A stretch of DNA of 64,000 nt from Chimonanthus salicifolius (GCA_013350335.1 CM023540.1:50450552-50514551); one strand, 5' to 3'; counted from the first letter of the stretch, positions 11,518-25,550 are shown. The notes: generated by a model from the sequence alone, not told the origin. Numbers and translations: made by a program.

Positions 11518-14500
11518 AATATCCCCAAACTCAGATTTTGCTAGTCCTCGAGCAAAACTCCTTAAAAGCTACGACTCAAAAATCCAAAAATCTAATATAA
11601 TCCTAAACTAATTTTATTCCTAAACTAAACCTATAAACAAAAACCTAAGCTAAACCTAAAAACTACACCACTTTCGTTGGTACTCTCGATTGCATTTAGC
11701 ATATGCAAGAAGCCTTTAAACCCCTAGGTTACCCCCAGTGGACGAGTTATAGTCTCGTGAGGGCTTTCAGTGATGATACCCACAAACATCAACATCTTTA
11801 ACAGGAACACATAGAATAGGGGTCTAAATATCATACAACTCGAAAATTCACTTTATAAGGCTTATACCAGGGGGTAGTGTGTGCTTAGCCAATATTAAGA
11901 TAGAATTTTTTTTCCAAATAGACCCAAGTTTTAATCACACTACTGGAAAATGCACTTTGACTGCAAACCTTACTGGATATATCTCTCGGGAAAATTAACA
12001 CTTAGAGGTTTGGGTTCATTTTCTTTCAAATTATATGTGAGCAGAAATTATGTATTCAAATCAAAATATCTCACATATGTATTAACAAAACAGTCCATAT
12101 CAAAGAAAATGAATGATCTCATGAATAGATGCCACTTTCGTGAGAACGTTGAATCAAATACTATAATTTCCCCTCTTTATTCTCCACATGAAATATCCTA
12201 TTTAGATTTAAAATCAATAGGACTTCCTAATAGGACGAAACGTGGCTTAGGACCGGGCCAAATAAAAAAAGGATAGAAGGCTCTAAAAATAAATACTTTG
12301 AATAGAAAGGTTAGAGGTTTTCAAAATGTTAAATGGGATATTTTTCCTTTATTTTTCTTTACAGCACTTTTCAAAGTATTATTTTTCCTCATTTTTCTCT
12401 TTTTTTTCTTAGGGGATCCTTCTTTGGTATCTGGATGTTCCCTTCTTTACATTCTATTTTCTTCTTATTTTTTTTGTGCCCTTGTTTTTAGAGTACCATC
12501 CCAAATTGTCATCTCTAACCTTTTCTAAGAATAGGCCATGGATATTTTCAATTGGTTCATACTCCTGAACTAGAGTTGGGTATGGTAAACAAATAAATTT
12601 GGAAAAATTTCATGCATAATAACTCAATTTTGATGGCGTTCTCAGTAATATGACCAAGATGAAGAATAATGAGATCAACAACGACTTATTTGTGCTACCA
12701 AATAAAATGGAATTAACTTATAACCCTCAGAAGGAAAGAATAACTCTAAAGCTCACTGGGTCTTAGTCTCCACTAGTATTCCTATGGTGACCACTCGACT
12801 CATGAATATTTTTCATTTTCAGACTAAACTTAACATGGTTGTATACGGAAGTTTCCAAGTATAAATCCTATAAAAATCTTTTGGAAAAGTATGATATAAA
12901 GATCTCTATCTAAGTATTAATGCTAAAAGTGTGACTCTTTTTACGTCAGATTGTCAAGACGCATGCTTTTCTCAAGTTAAGATTGACAGTCTTGTTAAGC
13001 ATCAAGGAGTCTCAGCTTTCGCCTACTATTCCCTTAAAAAAGATTAAGTCTCTCTCTATCTAAGAATTTTTTTTTTTTTTTTAACTACCCTAGTACCCCC
13101 AAACTCGAATTGAACATTGTCTTCAATGTTAATCTACAGCGATCAAGTGCAAATCAGAAGAAAATGTCATCAAATGAACAATCAGGGTTCATGTATACTT
13201 GAGAGTGTGCTAAATAGACTAAACTCATAGGCTAGACTATCTCAATGCAGACCTAAACTAGACATGCTAAACTCAAAACTAGACACTAACGACTCGGACC
13301 AACTCAGAAATAGACAAGTGGGTTGCTAGGTCTGGGTGAAGGGAGATAAGTGGGTGAATATGGGTAAATGAGTGTGGGTGGATGGGTAAATGGGTAAATG
13401 GGTAAATGGATCTTCCTTATGAATTATGGTCAGACGTTGGACCTACAGGTTAACTATCAAGTTAGGGATGGGCTGATAGGACGGATCCTGTGATGGTTCT
13501 TGTGTGGACGAAATGGCTGATTGGTTGTGGTAATGGTGATGTGGGCGGTGATAAGGGTAGACTATCTATGACTATCACTGGGCCTGACTGAGCTCTGGAC
13601 GCAACGATCGATGTACTAACTGGTAGTATAACTCGAACCAAGCGATTGGTGGAGTCATGAGACCAATGAAGCATACACAGACACGATCGTATACGCTCAA
13701 ACAAAAATCACACATGAAAATGTCTAAATCTAGATTCAAATTTCTTTAAGAGAAATTGAATTTTTATTGGCTGCTAATAGGACCCTAAAATTTGTTTCTA
13801 GACTTGCTTTTATTTTTCTCTCCAAATAATCTAAGTCTCCAGTGAGATTTTAACCACAAGATGGCCAGGTAAGTTCTCAGGTAAAAGAAGGAGCACAGAC
13901 GGTTTCTCATCCCAATTTATCCTTAGACATGTTCGACCTCATGCCTTGGTGACAAAACTAGGCTTAGACACCATCCTTGAAGATGAAATTCATTGGTTAC
14001 AAAAAATGATTTAGATTGAAAAGGTTCCTAATGTGCATGAAACCCTAAAATCTAGCCTAATGGTTCCTTAATTGATTTTATTAGGAGATGCATGGACCAT
14101 TTTTATTTACTACTCTTTTTTATTTTTTATTTTTTATTTTTTTTGTAAATGCAATCCTAAATCTAACAATGCAATACTCAAAGTAAATATGTAAAAAATA
14201 AACAAATAATCTAGTCTAATGCATGAAGACTAACAACCTAAGTGCATGAGCAAAGTAAATATGCAATTTTTATATTTTTTTATGGAAAATAAATGCAAGC
14301 ACCCTAATAAAATCTATATAGATGTATGGATAAAAAAAAAATTAAAGAAAATGAGGTTAGGCACTTACCTTGGCCTGTAGTGCTTTCCTGCCATAAATTT
14401 TTAGAGCACTATTCAAAATCCCTATACATTGAAATACCTCAAAACAAAGTGAAGATTCTTACTCTCATAAAAAATGCATAAAACCTAATCTAGATGCAAT

Positions 14501-14994
14501 TTTCCTAAACTACAACTAGTGAAGGAGATATAATATTTAAAATCCTAAACAAGAATTTTAAATAAGACAAGACCATAAAATTTAAACTTAAGTTTCATTA
14601 CATCAATCTATAATTCCATAGTCTCCAAGATTTGATTATTTTAAAACTTTTATAAGTTAGATAAGATTTCTAGATTTAGAAAACTTCTAAGTTTGGGGAT
14701 TTTTCTAACATTAGATGGTTACCAAAAATAGAATTTTTTTTAAAAAAAATAGAAACTTTCCAAAAATAGACTTTCCAAAAATAAATTAAAACATAATTCC
14801 ATCAATATTGAGATTTTCAAAAAAATTTATTTAAGGAAACTTTTTAAAATTAGAACTTTCCAAAAAAAAAAGTTTCCAATTTTAAAGAGTTGCCAAAAAT
14901 AGAACATTCGAAAAATAACAATATTTCCTAAAATCACATAATTTTATTGGCACACAATTTAATTTTGATTTCCCTCGCAATGGCGCCAAAAACT
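11518..14994 (-). other. Non-coding interior of element A
   Basis: About 3.5 kb without gag, protease, RT or integrase similarity in any frame. Next to the left LTR is a polypurine tract (minus-strand GTTTGGGGATATT, about 11518-11530), preceded by GCTCGAGGACTAGC, a pairing also present at 29452-29488. Next to the right LTR is the PBS. Between them is AT-rich filler with homopolymer runs. Confidence 0.65.
14981..14987 (-). promoter_or_regulatory. Primer-binding-site core, tRNA-Asp-like
   Basis: TGGCGCC, followed on the minus strand by ATTGCGAGGG, sits a few bases inside the 5' LTR. This matches the position and sequence type of a tRNA-Asp-complementary PBS and fixes the element's orientation as minus. 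Confidence 0.6.
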
Positions 14995-17900
14995 TATTGA
15001 TGTGCATTTTTACTTTTATAATCTCGCAAGCGCACGAACCATTTAATAGTATAACAGTATGAGTGCGAGGTCAAACACAAAGGAAATCCACAAAATATAT
15101 GATTAAATTAAATTGGTGCCTTTAAAAATATGTAATCTTAATAAATCTAATACATGGAATTACGATTTTAATTTAGATCGTAGAAAACAAAAGTTAACAC
15201 CATTATTATCTAACTTATGAATTTTACAAGTTGAGAATCAACTCCATCTTCTTTTTATTAAATTAGTGAAACATGAATATATAGTCTCATCTTAATTTAA
15301 ATCACATGTTTTAAGATCGAAATATCATACCTCTAACCTTAGTTAAAGAATCTTTGGGAGAGAGAATTTTTTGTCACCAAGAATTAAATAATAGAGTACA
15401 TGAACATACAAAAATAAAAACATGAAAAGAAATTGTAGATTTAAACTACAACAAACAAGCAAAGGAACTAATATAATAAAAGAGTGGAAATAAAATTGCA
15501 AGTAAAATAAATGACAAAATTTAAAATTGCGGAATGTAAAGGGTGGTTGTTAGAATAGACCGTTCATCGCATAAGAAATATATAAAGAAATACAAAACCT
15601 AGATCTGAAATTCAACGCAAAAATTTTAAAAATCAATTTACACCATTTAATTAAAATTCACAATATTTAATCTAATTAAAGTTTTGCTCTTAGATTCAAC
15701 AGTTACAACCTAAGTCCTTTAATTAAACAAAGAATACAAATTTAAAATTAAATCAAAAGAGAGCATAACAAGAAATTTGTATAATCGGATTTTCCAAGGT
15801 TCTAAAGGAACTTCTTGTGTTTATTTCATGGAAGAATACAGTACAGGCATACATAAATTGAGAACAAAATACAAAACGGAGACGTAAATTTACAACTCTC
15901 ACTTGTAAAATCTTATGGCGACTCCTGTCTTCTTGTCTCTTGAACTTTTCTCCTTGGCCTGGGTCCTTTTGTGCTCCAAATCAAATTCGAATTTCGTTGA
16001 GTGCTTCAGTGCTCTATTTATAAGCCTCGTTTTGGAACAAATGGTTGGCATCTTGGTTTAAGTTGTGAATTCATGGCTTGGACTAGATCTCATTTAGAAG
16101 TGAATGGAGGAGATTTTAAGGTGAAAATGCTAGGGTTACGAGGCATACACGAAATTTGGGTGGCTTGGGTTGGTGGATAAGATATATGGTGGAGAGAAGA
16201 TAGAAATTTGGAGAGAAAAGATAGGGATTGGACTTGCTATGGGCGAATTTGACACATGGTGTTAGGGTTTTGTGCAAGCAATGCAATGAATGTATAGGGT
16301 TGAAAGTTAGAAAGAATGGATGGATGGATGATTGAGAGATGAAATGACTAGGGAGTGGACTTAATGAAATGAGCATGAGGTGGTGGAGATTGTTCAAAAT
16401 CGTGTAAGAGTTGGAGAGATAGATGATTGAGGTGGAAAAGATATTATGGAATGAATATTGATGGATTTCTTGTCAAGTACATGGAGAATTTTTACTTGCT
16501 AAAATCGTGTGTGATAAGGAGAGGATAAGGGATGAGGTGTTAATGACTTGTAAAATTCGAATGGATAGGTGGAGGATTGGAGAAAATCGTGTGAGATGAT
16601 GTTGCTTAGCTTGGGGTGCAAGTTAATCTAAATCTAGGGTTGAATAAGATGAATGGCTATGATTTCATTGTAATAGCCCGAATTTTCTAATTAATATATA
16701 TTTGGCATTTATTGATTTTAATTTGAATTTTTAACATAATGGAATGCCAAATGGACCAAATTTTGGGACAATGGCCCAAGGATAGCTCAATTGGGCCATG
16801 GATTGGATGAAATCCATTTAATGGGTCAATGAGGATTAAATCGGGTCAACGATGGTCAAGTGGGCCCGATAGCCATGTGGGACCCAATGGATCAAAATTG
16901 GTCCAAACTCTAAGGCAAAGGGGTAGAAAATAAATTGGTTGGGCCGCGGGCCCAATGGTGGGCCAATTATTTTAAAAAGGGTGAATTGGAATTAAACCCT
17001 CTAAGTTAGTAATAAAATGAAATGACATGGCCAAGAGGGGCCCACCTCCACCTCATCAAGTGAGGTGGCGGGTGGGGTAGGTATAGGTAGGGACCGTCCA
17101 CCATGGTTGACTTGGTCAACCATGGGTGGATTTCTTAGATAGATAAATGTTATGAAATTAAATTGGATGGAAATTAATTAACCTAAGTAAGGATTTAATT
17201 TAATTAATTAGGTTAGTCAATTAGGGTCAACATAGGACAAGTCAATGGTGGTTTCATCTCATTGAAACCACCTAAGAAAAATAAGAAAAATACCATGGAC
17301 TTGGGTGGTGGTTTCATCTCAACCACCACCACTCCAAATATGGTGACCCATACCCAAATGAGTGGTCAAAGAGGGAAGACCCAAACCACCCCTTTTCAAA
17401 CACCAAAAACCGTTGGCTTGGTGGTGGTTTGGTCTCAACCACCACCACCAAGGTCAAGGGAGCCCATACTTTGGTTGGTGGAGCCATAATGGTGGAGTGT
17501 AGTTTGGTCAACCAAAATGAGATGTGTTTGATCTCATTTCTCATCTCCTTTCCATCTCTCTCTCTCCCTCTCTCTCTTGCACTCCCAAAAACCGTCCCAC
17601 ACAAAAGAAAATAAGAAGAAGAAGGCTAAGGAGAAAAGAAGAAAAGAAGAGAAGAAGAGAAGAAAAGAAGTGAAGCATTAGTTCACCACCCTAAGATCAA
17701 AGGTTGGATCTTGTCTCTCATTACCTTCCCCTCTCCCAAACCTAGCTCTACCTTAACCAATCCAAACATGTCCCACCATTGATCAAGCTCATCTAGCCGA
17801 TCAAAGACCAAGAAGAAGGAGAGAAGAGGCTAAGGAAATTGACGGCAGCGACAAAGACCGGAGGAGCCGTCGGATCCGTAAGTATTTCTAAACAAGAGTT

Positions 17901-18055
17901 TAGATTTTTGTTTATGGTTAAAAAAAAAAAAGGGGAATCCATTTACTAGATAATGGCCAAAAAACATCATGGGCCTTGGATCTAAGATCCATCAATGGAA
18001 GATTAAGAAATGGATAAACTTAGAGAGAGAAAGATTAAATGAATGGATGACCATA

Positions 18056-19580
18056 GGGTTCGGCCATGTAGCATGGCCGAACCCCATGGTGAATGATGGG
18101 TAATTTAATTGAGATTATATGGTTTAGAATATTGGAGAATGCTTAATGGTTTTTATGAGGATTTCAAGATTTTAAAATGATTGAAAAGTTGGTAAGTTTT
18201 AAAGGTGTTAAATAAGGAAAACTATGAGGTATGTAGATGATTCCAAGTGGCCTCAAAATATTGGAAATATGATATTTTAAAGAAATCATGGACCATAGGG
18301 TTCGGCCATACAAGGTGGCCGAACCCCATGGTTAGTGATGATGAGGGTTAGGGTTCTTAAAATAATGGTTTTTAAGGTTGGAAAATGATGGAGAATGGTT
18401 AGGGTCTCAAGGGTTAAATGTAGGCAAATGTTTGGAAAAAGTTTTATGATGAAGTCCATGAATGATGTGTTAGGATTTTTTTTTTATGGAACTATGGTGA
18501 TGGTTAATTATTTTTATAAGAATAGAAAGATGGAAGTGGTGGAATAAATAATTTTGAATTATGGAGGTAATGAGGAAATGATGAGTGGTAAAAGTGGATT
18601 TTAAATGTAATTAAAAATCCAAGATAAAAATGAGGGAAAGACATCATGGGTTCGGCCATGGTGTATGGCCGAACCCATGACCCATGTCTTTAGGTCATTC
18701 ATGGGCTAAGTGTGTTTTATATATGTGCTTAAATGGAATGGAACTTAAGTTAAATTAATGATGAAATTAAAATGGATGTTACAAGTATCATATGTGATGT
18801 TTAAATGGAATAAAGATAGTGATTGAAATGGATTGATTGGAGGTATGTGCAAATGGGTAATTGAAACCAAGAAGGATGGGGAAAGAAACATCATGGGTTC
18901 GGCCATGATGTATGGCCGAACCCATGATCCAAATTTTGATCAAGTTTAGGCTAAGGTTAATGCATGTATCAATGCCTAGAAAGTTGTTTTAAAGGGCCAA
19001 AATGAATGAAGTTTTGTGATTTTTGAAATGGATTATTTTTGGGACAAAATATGAGTCTTTGAAAATGGCACCAATGAAAGTGAACCATGAACTCTATGGT
19101 AATATTTTGGGAATTTTATGAATGGAAAACAATGGAGAGAAATGGAAATATTAAATGGATTGGTAAGCATGGTAGGTGATGTTTTATATGAGATGAAAAA
19201 TGGGGTTTTAAATGAATGAATTAAATTCATTTGGTGAAGGTAAAATGAACCAAGAAATTAGGAAATGGGCATCATGGTTTCGGCCATGGTGTATGGCCGA
19301 ACCCATGACCCCTTTGGGAGCCATATTATGGGCAAGGTATGGAATTATTTATGGGATTAAAAATTTACAAATTTAATTAAACGAGATGGCTGATTTTATG
19401 ATGTTATGTCATGAGTAAGAAATTATAAATGGGTCCAAGTTTATGGGTCAAATATGGACTTAAATATGCATGGATAAAAGGGGTAACTTAACCATGGAAG
19501 AGGAGTGGCAAAACCGTAATTTGTGGCCACATGGAAGGACCATGGGTTTGACCATGGTACATGACCAAACCCTATGGGGG
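18056..19580 (+). repeat. Six dispersed TTCGGCCAT hairpins in the solo LTR
   Basis: GGTTCGGCCAT and its inverse ATGGCCGAACC, separated by 4-8 bases, recur near 18058, 18299, 18650, 18897, 19272 and 19545, often extended by CATGG on both arms. Spacing is about 240-380 bp. The last copy is diverged. Confidence 0.85.
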
Positions 19581-20103
19581 TTGGACATGAAAATGGAAAT
19601 ATTATGAATGGTTAAGTAAAGCGATTAGTTGCTGCGTTTTAGGCTCGCAAATCGGAATTTTAAATTTGGCCAAAATTGGATTTATGTATGAGTCTAGAAC
19701 CAATGGATAATGGGCTAAGTTAGGGACTTAATCATGGACGATGTATGGACTAATTCAGTAAATGTAATAAGGTATCGGGCGTCGCAAACGGTACGCGATC
19801 GGCGACCGGATTAGCGAACGGGAAGCATAACGGAACGCGACACGGTATTCGGTAGGATTCCTACCTCTTTGTAAGCGATGGATATGTGATGGTGTTTTAA
19901 ATTATTTTGATTTGGTTTATGATAGATTTATGATTATGATTTATCTTATGATGAGTTTTAAGTTATGAATCATATGGATTATATTTTAATATTATGCATT
20001 ATATGGCTATGTATGATATGTTGAGTATATGGATTACATATATATATTACATAGCATAATGCACTACATCTCATGCATGGCATGGGCGGAAAAAAAAAAT
20101 AAA

Positions 20104-20275
20104 CAAACCGGAGTCCATGCTCCGTCGGGGCGACCGAGAATCAGACATGGGGATAGCCTGAGGGCTATGACCGGAGTCCATGCTCCGTCGGGGCGACCGA
20201 GAATCACACATGGGGATAGTTCGATAACCGGAGTCCATGCTCCATCGGGGTGACCGAGAAGCAAACATGGGGAAC
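20104..20275 (+). repeat. Minisatellite, three ~60-bp units, inside LTR
   Basis: The unit core CCGGAGTCCATGCTCCGTCG recurs at about 20107, 20169 and 20227. GGAG...CTCC makes a small hairpin in each unit. The array ends about 690 bp from the LTR terminus. Confidence 0.8.
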
Positions 20276-20426
20276 AAGATATTGTATGATCATACGGATA
20301 ATGGGTGGGACACATGACATAAGCACCCATGGCATAACATTCATCACATACTTATTTTGTTGTATTTTATTTTATCGGTATGTGTGTATCACTAATCCAT
20401 GTGCTAGCCCTACTCGGAGTCCTACT

Positions 20427-20446
20427 GGGCGCGTTGACTAACGCCC
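20427..20446 (+). promoter_or_regulatory. Conserved LTR stem-loop
   Basis: GGGCGCGTTGACTAACGCCC folds on itself. Versions of it occur at the same distance from the LTR end in four other copies (5182, 21869, 55469, 63744), while the surroundings diverge. Its role is unknown. A structured RNA element or a 3'-processing signal of the transcript are possibilities. Confidence 0.5.
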
Positions 20447-22173
20447 TACTTCTACCCTAGCTGATGACGCAGGGGATGGCGGAAGCGGTGGACATGACAG
20501 GAGCCAAGCTTAGGAGCTTGGGCAGTGCAGGCTTAGTTTTATTTACGTTTACATTTTGGCGATGTAATTTGAAAGTAACTTAGCTTGTCGGGTTGTATAA
20601 GTTTACATTCTTGCAATGTTTTGGACGTTACTTATGGACGATTACATTTTGTGATATAATTATGAACTTAGGGGCATTTTGGTAATTCAATGTTGTATCT
20701 TCCTTTCTATCTAAAAACCGGTAGGATAGACTCTATTATCATGTTCCGCAATAATTATAATCCGCGAGCTTACTTCTTACGCGTGAACCGTTCTCGTGGA
20801 CTTAGCTCCGCGCACGCGTGGGGTTGGCCAGTTAAGGGTCGGGCTTTAGAAGCTCGGACTTAACTCGCGTCGTGTCGTCCGCGCCCTCTCTCACTCTTCT
20901 ATTTAAAAAAAAAAAAAAATAGACTCTGATTTTCGGAAAACGGGTGAAAAAGGGCAGGGCGTTACATTCATGGACCTAAATCTAATAGGTTAGCTACTGG
21001 ATGAATGAGATAAATTTAGGAATGATAAAATGATGGATGGATGATTTTACTACAAATATTAATCTATATGATGGATGAATTGAATGACCTAGATCAAATA
21101 TGATGCATGTATGGTTTGGATTTGGTAGGTGGCTCTAGTGTTTTCTTATGGTTTATGAAATGAGATGAAGGGTTGAGATTGAATATGGAGAATGAATGGT
21201 GTGGGTGACATGGAAATGGACAAGGCTTTGAGCGTGTGGATGGTTATGGATTTGGGTTTTGGATCTATAAATGAGCACATGGGCCTCCATTGGATATTGG
21301 ACTTGAGCTTGAGGACTTGGGGCTTTGTTGGACTTTGAAGTGCACATTGCCCTGGCCCATCTATGATATGCGCATGGACTGCCTATTTAACGCCCCGCGC
21401 TTTTTCACTCGCTTTCTGAAATTCAGAGTCTATTTTTTTTTTTTAAGTGATAGAGAGCGGGACGTCACGACACGAGCTAAGTCCGAGCTTCCAAAACCCG
21501 ACCCTTAACTGGCCAACCATACGTGTGTGTGGACCAAGTCAACTAAAATGTTTCACACGTACTCAAGTTAACTTGCGGAATAAATCATACATGCGGAATA
21601 ATAATATGATAACAATCTTATTCCATTTTAGATAGCAAAGTACATCCAACACTTAACCATAATTATCATAACTTAAATATCCAAACATTAGCCATCCAAT
21701 CCATAGCAAATATACCTACGTTATTACAATTCCGAATGCTAGCTATTCAAATACAATTTCCATGAACAACTTAAACAACATATAATTTAATCATAAAAGC
21801 TCCTAAGCTTGGCTCCAATCACGTCCTCATTCCGTTCCCTTCCTGTGTCATCAACTAGGGTAGAAGTAGGGCGTTAGACAACGCGCCCAGTAGGTATTCC
21901 AATTAGGGCTAACACATGGGTTAGTATATAAAATCCAGATATAATATACCATATCATACTTGTAAAGCATCATATCCAAAAACAGTGTATGATAATAAAG
22001 ATCCAATCATACAGATAAAAACCAAAAACCGTGCATGATAATAAAGATCATAATCATGGCGATTCAATGCCATGCCATGCTATCATATGCAATGAGTCCC
22101 ACCCATCACAAGCACATGGTATCCTCTTGATGGAAAGCTCCTCATCAATGTATCCCCATAGTAGTCTTTCGGA

Positions 22174-22310
22174 TGCTCCGACGGAGTGTGGCCTCCGGTT
22201 AAAGTACCCCTCACTTTATGGACACCCCGACGGAGTGTGGATCTTCGGTTAAAATATCCCTTAGGACTTACGGACGCCCCTACAGAGCGTGGGTCTCCGG
22301 TTGCATTCCA
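22174..22310. repeat. Minisatellite, three ~54-bp units, inside LTR
   Basis: CCGACGGAGTGTGG and relatives, followed by CTTCGGTTAAA-type sequence, recur at about 22174, 22228 and 22280. The array sits about 790 bp from the LTR terminus. Confidence 0.7.
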
Positions 22311-22637
22311 TCCCTCCCATGCCATGCATGATATGCAAATGAACACATGCTATGCAATAATACAATCATAGCCTTTAAAATCTTACATTTGAAACACATC
22401 CTTTTGATACAAAATAACTCATCAAAATAAGAATTTAAAACCATTGTACACATCCCATAGTTTTCAATGATATAGGAAACCTACCAAAGACCACTAGTAT
22501 GCCCTTGCTTCTTAAACTGGTCACTGCTCAAGATCGCGCACCGTTTGTGTGGTCCCGTCACCTTGTTACATATCAACAAGTCAATCCATAATCCATTTGA
22601 TTTACCATTTGGTCTAAGTCCATACACACACCCTTGT

Positions 22638-24045
22638 GGGGTTCGGCCATACACCATGGCCGAACCTCATTTATTTTGATTTTAACCCTTCCTTTATTTG
22701 TTACTCAATCACCACTTATCTAATTACTTAACCCTTAGTCCACCAAAATCCACCTTAGTGGGGTTCGGCCATACTACATGGCCGAGCCTCACTCACTTGA
22801 GTTTGGTCCCTCTTTGTAATCCTTTGATCTTTTAAATTAAGTCTAAGGTCATGTCACCTTTAATTCATTAATCTAATCATACATGAGACCCTAAGTCCAT
22901 AAAAATTCCTTAGTGGGTTTCGGCCATACAACATGGCCGAACCTCACCCACTTGAATTTTGTCCAAGTTCATTCTCACTTGATTTAACAATTCATATCTA
23001 ATTAAATCCTTTTAACATTAACATCCACCTAAGTCCATAAAAATATTCCCATGGGATTCGGCCATACACCATGGTCGAACCCATGGTCTTTCATTTCCAT
23101 GATTCATTCATACATCTAAGCCACTTGTACAAATCCATATCCAATATCACCACCCATGGGGTTCGGCCATACACCATGGCCGAACCCATGGTCCTTCAAT
23201 TTTAACAATATTTACCTTTTTGCCATTATTCTTTCCATGACTAAACTCTCCTATCATTTTTACATATCTAGGTCCATAATTGACCCATAAACATAAATCC
23301 ATAGATGGTTCACTAATCATGACATACCACCTTAATAAATCCCTAACAAATGTCTCCATTCCATAACTTGATAACCATTCATTTACATATGCATATAACC
23401 CTAAATGACCCATGGTATGGTTCATCCAATCAAGATATAATACCAATTGACCCATTTAAAAATGGTTCATGGGGTTCGGCCATACACCATGGCCGAACCC
23501 ATGATGTCTCATTTTCCCATCTTCTCCTTTAATTATTTACAATCTTTAATACATAACACCAGTCCCTCCATGGGAAATTTAATCATAACCTTAGGTCATC
23601 CTTTTCAACCCAAGAATCCATAATTCATCCATTACATTTCTTCATGGGGTTCGGCCTCATACTATGGCCGAACCCATAGTACATGGTTCTTTACCATTTA
23701 CCACCTTTGAGACCCCTTTTAAAATGATTAATATTATTCCATTGTTTCCCTTCTTTAGAACTCTTTAAAGTCACCAACATTAACCCATATAAAACCCTTT
23801 AAAATTATCAATAGCCTTCCATTTTAAAAACATAAATCCAAGATTGATCTTTTTATGGGGTTCGGCCATACATCATGGCCAAACCTCATCCAACCCCTTT
23901 TTGGTCTTTGGTGGTTCTTGTGTATACCATTTAGGGTTTGGCCATGCAAGGCCAGCCCATGATCCATAATCATAATCCTTATAGGATCCATACAAGAGGT
24001 CCTTTGTCATAATAAGACTAGGGTTCGGCCATGAAATGGCCGGAC
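22638..24045. repeat. About ten TTCGGCCAT hairpins in the minus solo LTR
   Basis: GGGGTTCGGCCATACACC with its inverse ATGGCCGAACC recurs near 22638, 22759, 22914, 23049, 23154, 23469, 23644 and 23857, with decayed copies near 23935 and 24018. Arms are 11-15 bp and loops 4-6 bp. Confidence 0.85.
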
Positions 24046-24379
24046 CACTTTCCTTGACCAACTTACTTAATCAAAATTCTATTAAGTACTTACCGGTTCC
24101 GCGACTCCTCCGATTTTCTTCTCTCCTTCTTGTTCCTTTGATCTTCCTCTTCCTTAGCCTTTTCTTCCTCCTTGATCCTTGGCCGAGAGTGATCTTGATA
24201 AGTCTTGAGATGAAAACCCAAAGAGAGGATTCGACCAAGAGGGTGTAGGTTTGAGAGAGAGAAAAGCTTGGGATAGAAAATTCTCTAAGTCCTTTGTCTT
24301 TTGTCCTTGAGAGGGTCGGCCTTGAGTGAGAGAGGGAGAGAGTGAGATAAAACAAGAACTTCTCCTTGCTGCCCAATGT

Positions 24380-25090
24380 AAATTAGCCAAGGGTGGTGTC
24401 CTTTGGTTGATACCCCTTTGTGTAACTCCCATGACCTTTCAACTTCCTCATAATGATCTATATGGAGTTTCATCTCATGAGATGAAACTCCCACCCTTTC
24501 CAACGTGTAGCCTTGCATGTACTTTGTGTAACAACACAACTCTCCAACTTCCTCATCTTGATCCACGAGGGTCAGCCAAAGGTGGTGTCCCTTGGTGGCA
24601 CCCCTTTGTAACTTCCATGACCTTTCACCTCCCTCATTGTCATTTGCTTTGGGGGTTTCATCCCATGAGATGAAACTCACCAACTTTGTGTCTCTTGGGT
24701 TTCCATCATGAGATGGAAACCCTCCCAACGTGTATGCCTTGTATGTCTTTGTGTAACAACCAACAACTCTCCAACTTCCTCCTCTTGATCCATGATGGTC
24801 GGCCAAGGGTGGTGTCCTTTGGTGACGCCCCTTGGTAACTCCCATGCCCTTTCACCTTCCTCTTTTATGATCCATTTGGAGGTTTCATCCTTGAGATGAA
24901 ACACTCCCAGCGGTTTGGTTCTTGGGTTTCCATCTTGAGATGGAAACCCCCATGCTTCCAACGTGCAAGCCTTGGTGTAGGCTTGTGTAAAACCGCCACC
25001 TCCCCTTAATGATATATTTGGAGTTTCATGCATGAGATGAAACTCCCATGCATCCAACGTGTAACCACTAGGTTTGACCTCATGAGATGT
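24380..25090. repeat. ~200-bp tandem repeats containing a long palindrome
   Basis: Degenerate tandem units carry AGTTTCATCTCATGAGATG-type palindromes at 24464-24491 (a perfect 28-bp palindrome), 24655, 24706, 24882, 24926 and 25020, together with recurring CAACGTGTA and TGTGTAACAAC blocks. A single related palindrome occurs near 57685 in another LTR. Confidence 0.75.
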
Positions 25091-25494
25091 AACTCTCCAT
25101 TTTATCACCTAACTCACTTTATATGAAAGTCCTATTATCTTCCATCCAACTCATCTTCTTAATTCAACTCACTTAAAATCAACTCATTTAACTCACTTAA
25201 AATCAACACAATCACATAATTCCATTTCCAACTTAATTCAGCCCCAATTAAGTAAGCTTGAACTCACTTGGTGGTCAACCAAGTCCACCACGACCTATTG
25301 GGTCCCAATTGGGCATTTTGACCCAATTGACAATTTTGACCCAATTAACACTTTTGACCCAATTAAATAAATCTCACCCATTTAATTCCATTGATCCATA
25401 TTCACAATTCGTTGGGTCTTAATTAGGCAATTGACCCAACACCTTACCCATCTAAAGTCCATATACATTAATTCATAAATCAAATGGACAATTT

Positions 25495-25496
<2 letters not shown>

Positions 25497-25546
<50 letters not shown>
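25497..25546. repeat. (AT)n microsatellite
   Basis: About 50 bp of uninterrupted AT dinucleotide near the start of the minus-oriented LTR. Confidence 0.95.

Positions 25547-25550
<4 letters not shown>

Larger units (their letters stand above)
16669..20966 (+). mobile_element. 4.3-kb solo LTR, chromovirus type, plus orientation
   Basis: It starts TGTAATAGCCCG and ends GCAGGGCGTTACA, flanked by a perfect 5-bp duplication TTCAT (16664-16668 and 20967-20971). The host LTR of element A reads cleanly through when this segment is removed. No internal PBS, polypurine tract or gag-pol is present, so it is most simply a solo LTR left by LTR-LTR recombination. It has TTCGGCCAT hairpins (18056-19580), a minisatellite (20104-20275) and a conserved stem-loop (20427-20446). 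Reading frames inside it look like chance frames in repeats. Confidence 0.8.

Noticed and set aside
17262..17614. Overlapping frames with PPPP/TTTT runs on both strands
   Set aside because: Driven by GGTGGT/ACCACC repeats in the LTR. No start context or domain.
24285..25108. Long minus-strand reading frames of 143-186 residues
   Set aside because: They follow the ~200-bp tandem repeats of the LTR, with HHPW and SHEMKL repeated. There is no domain and frames overlap on both strands.
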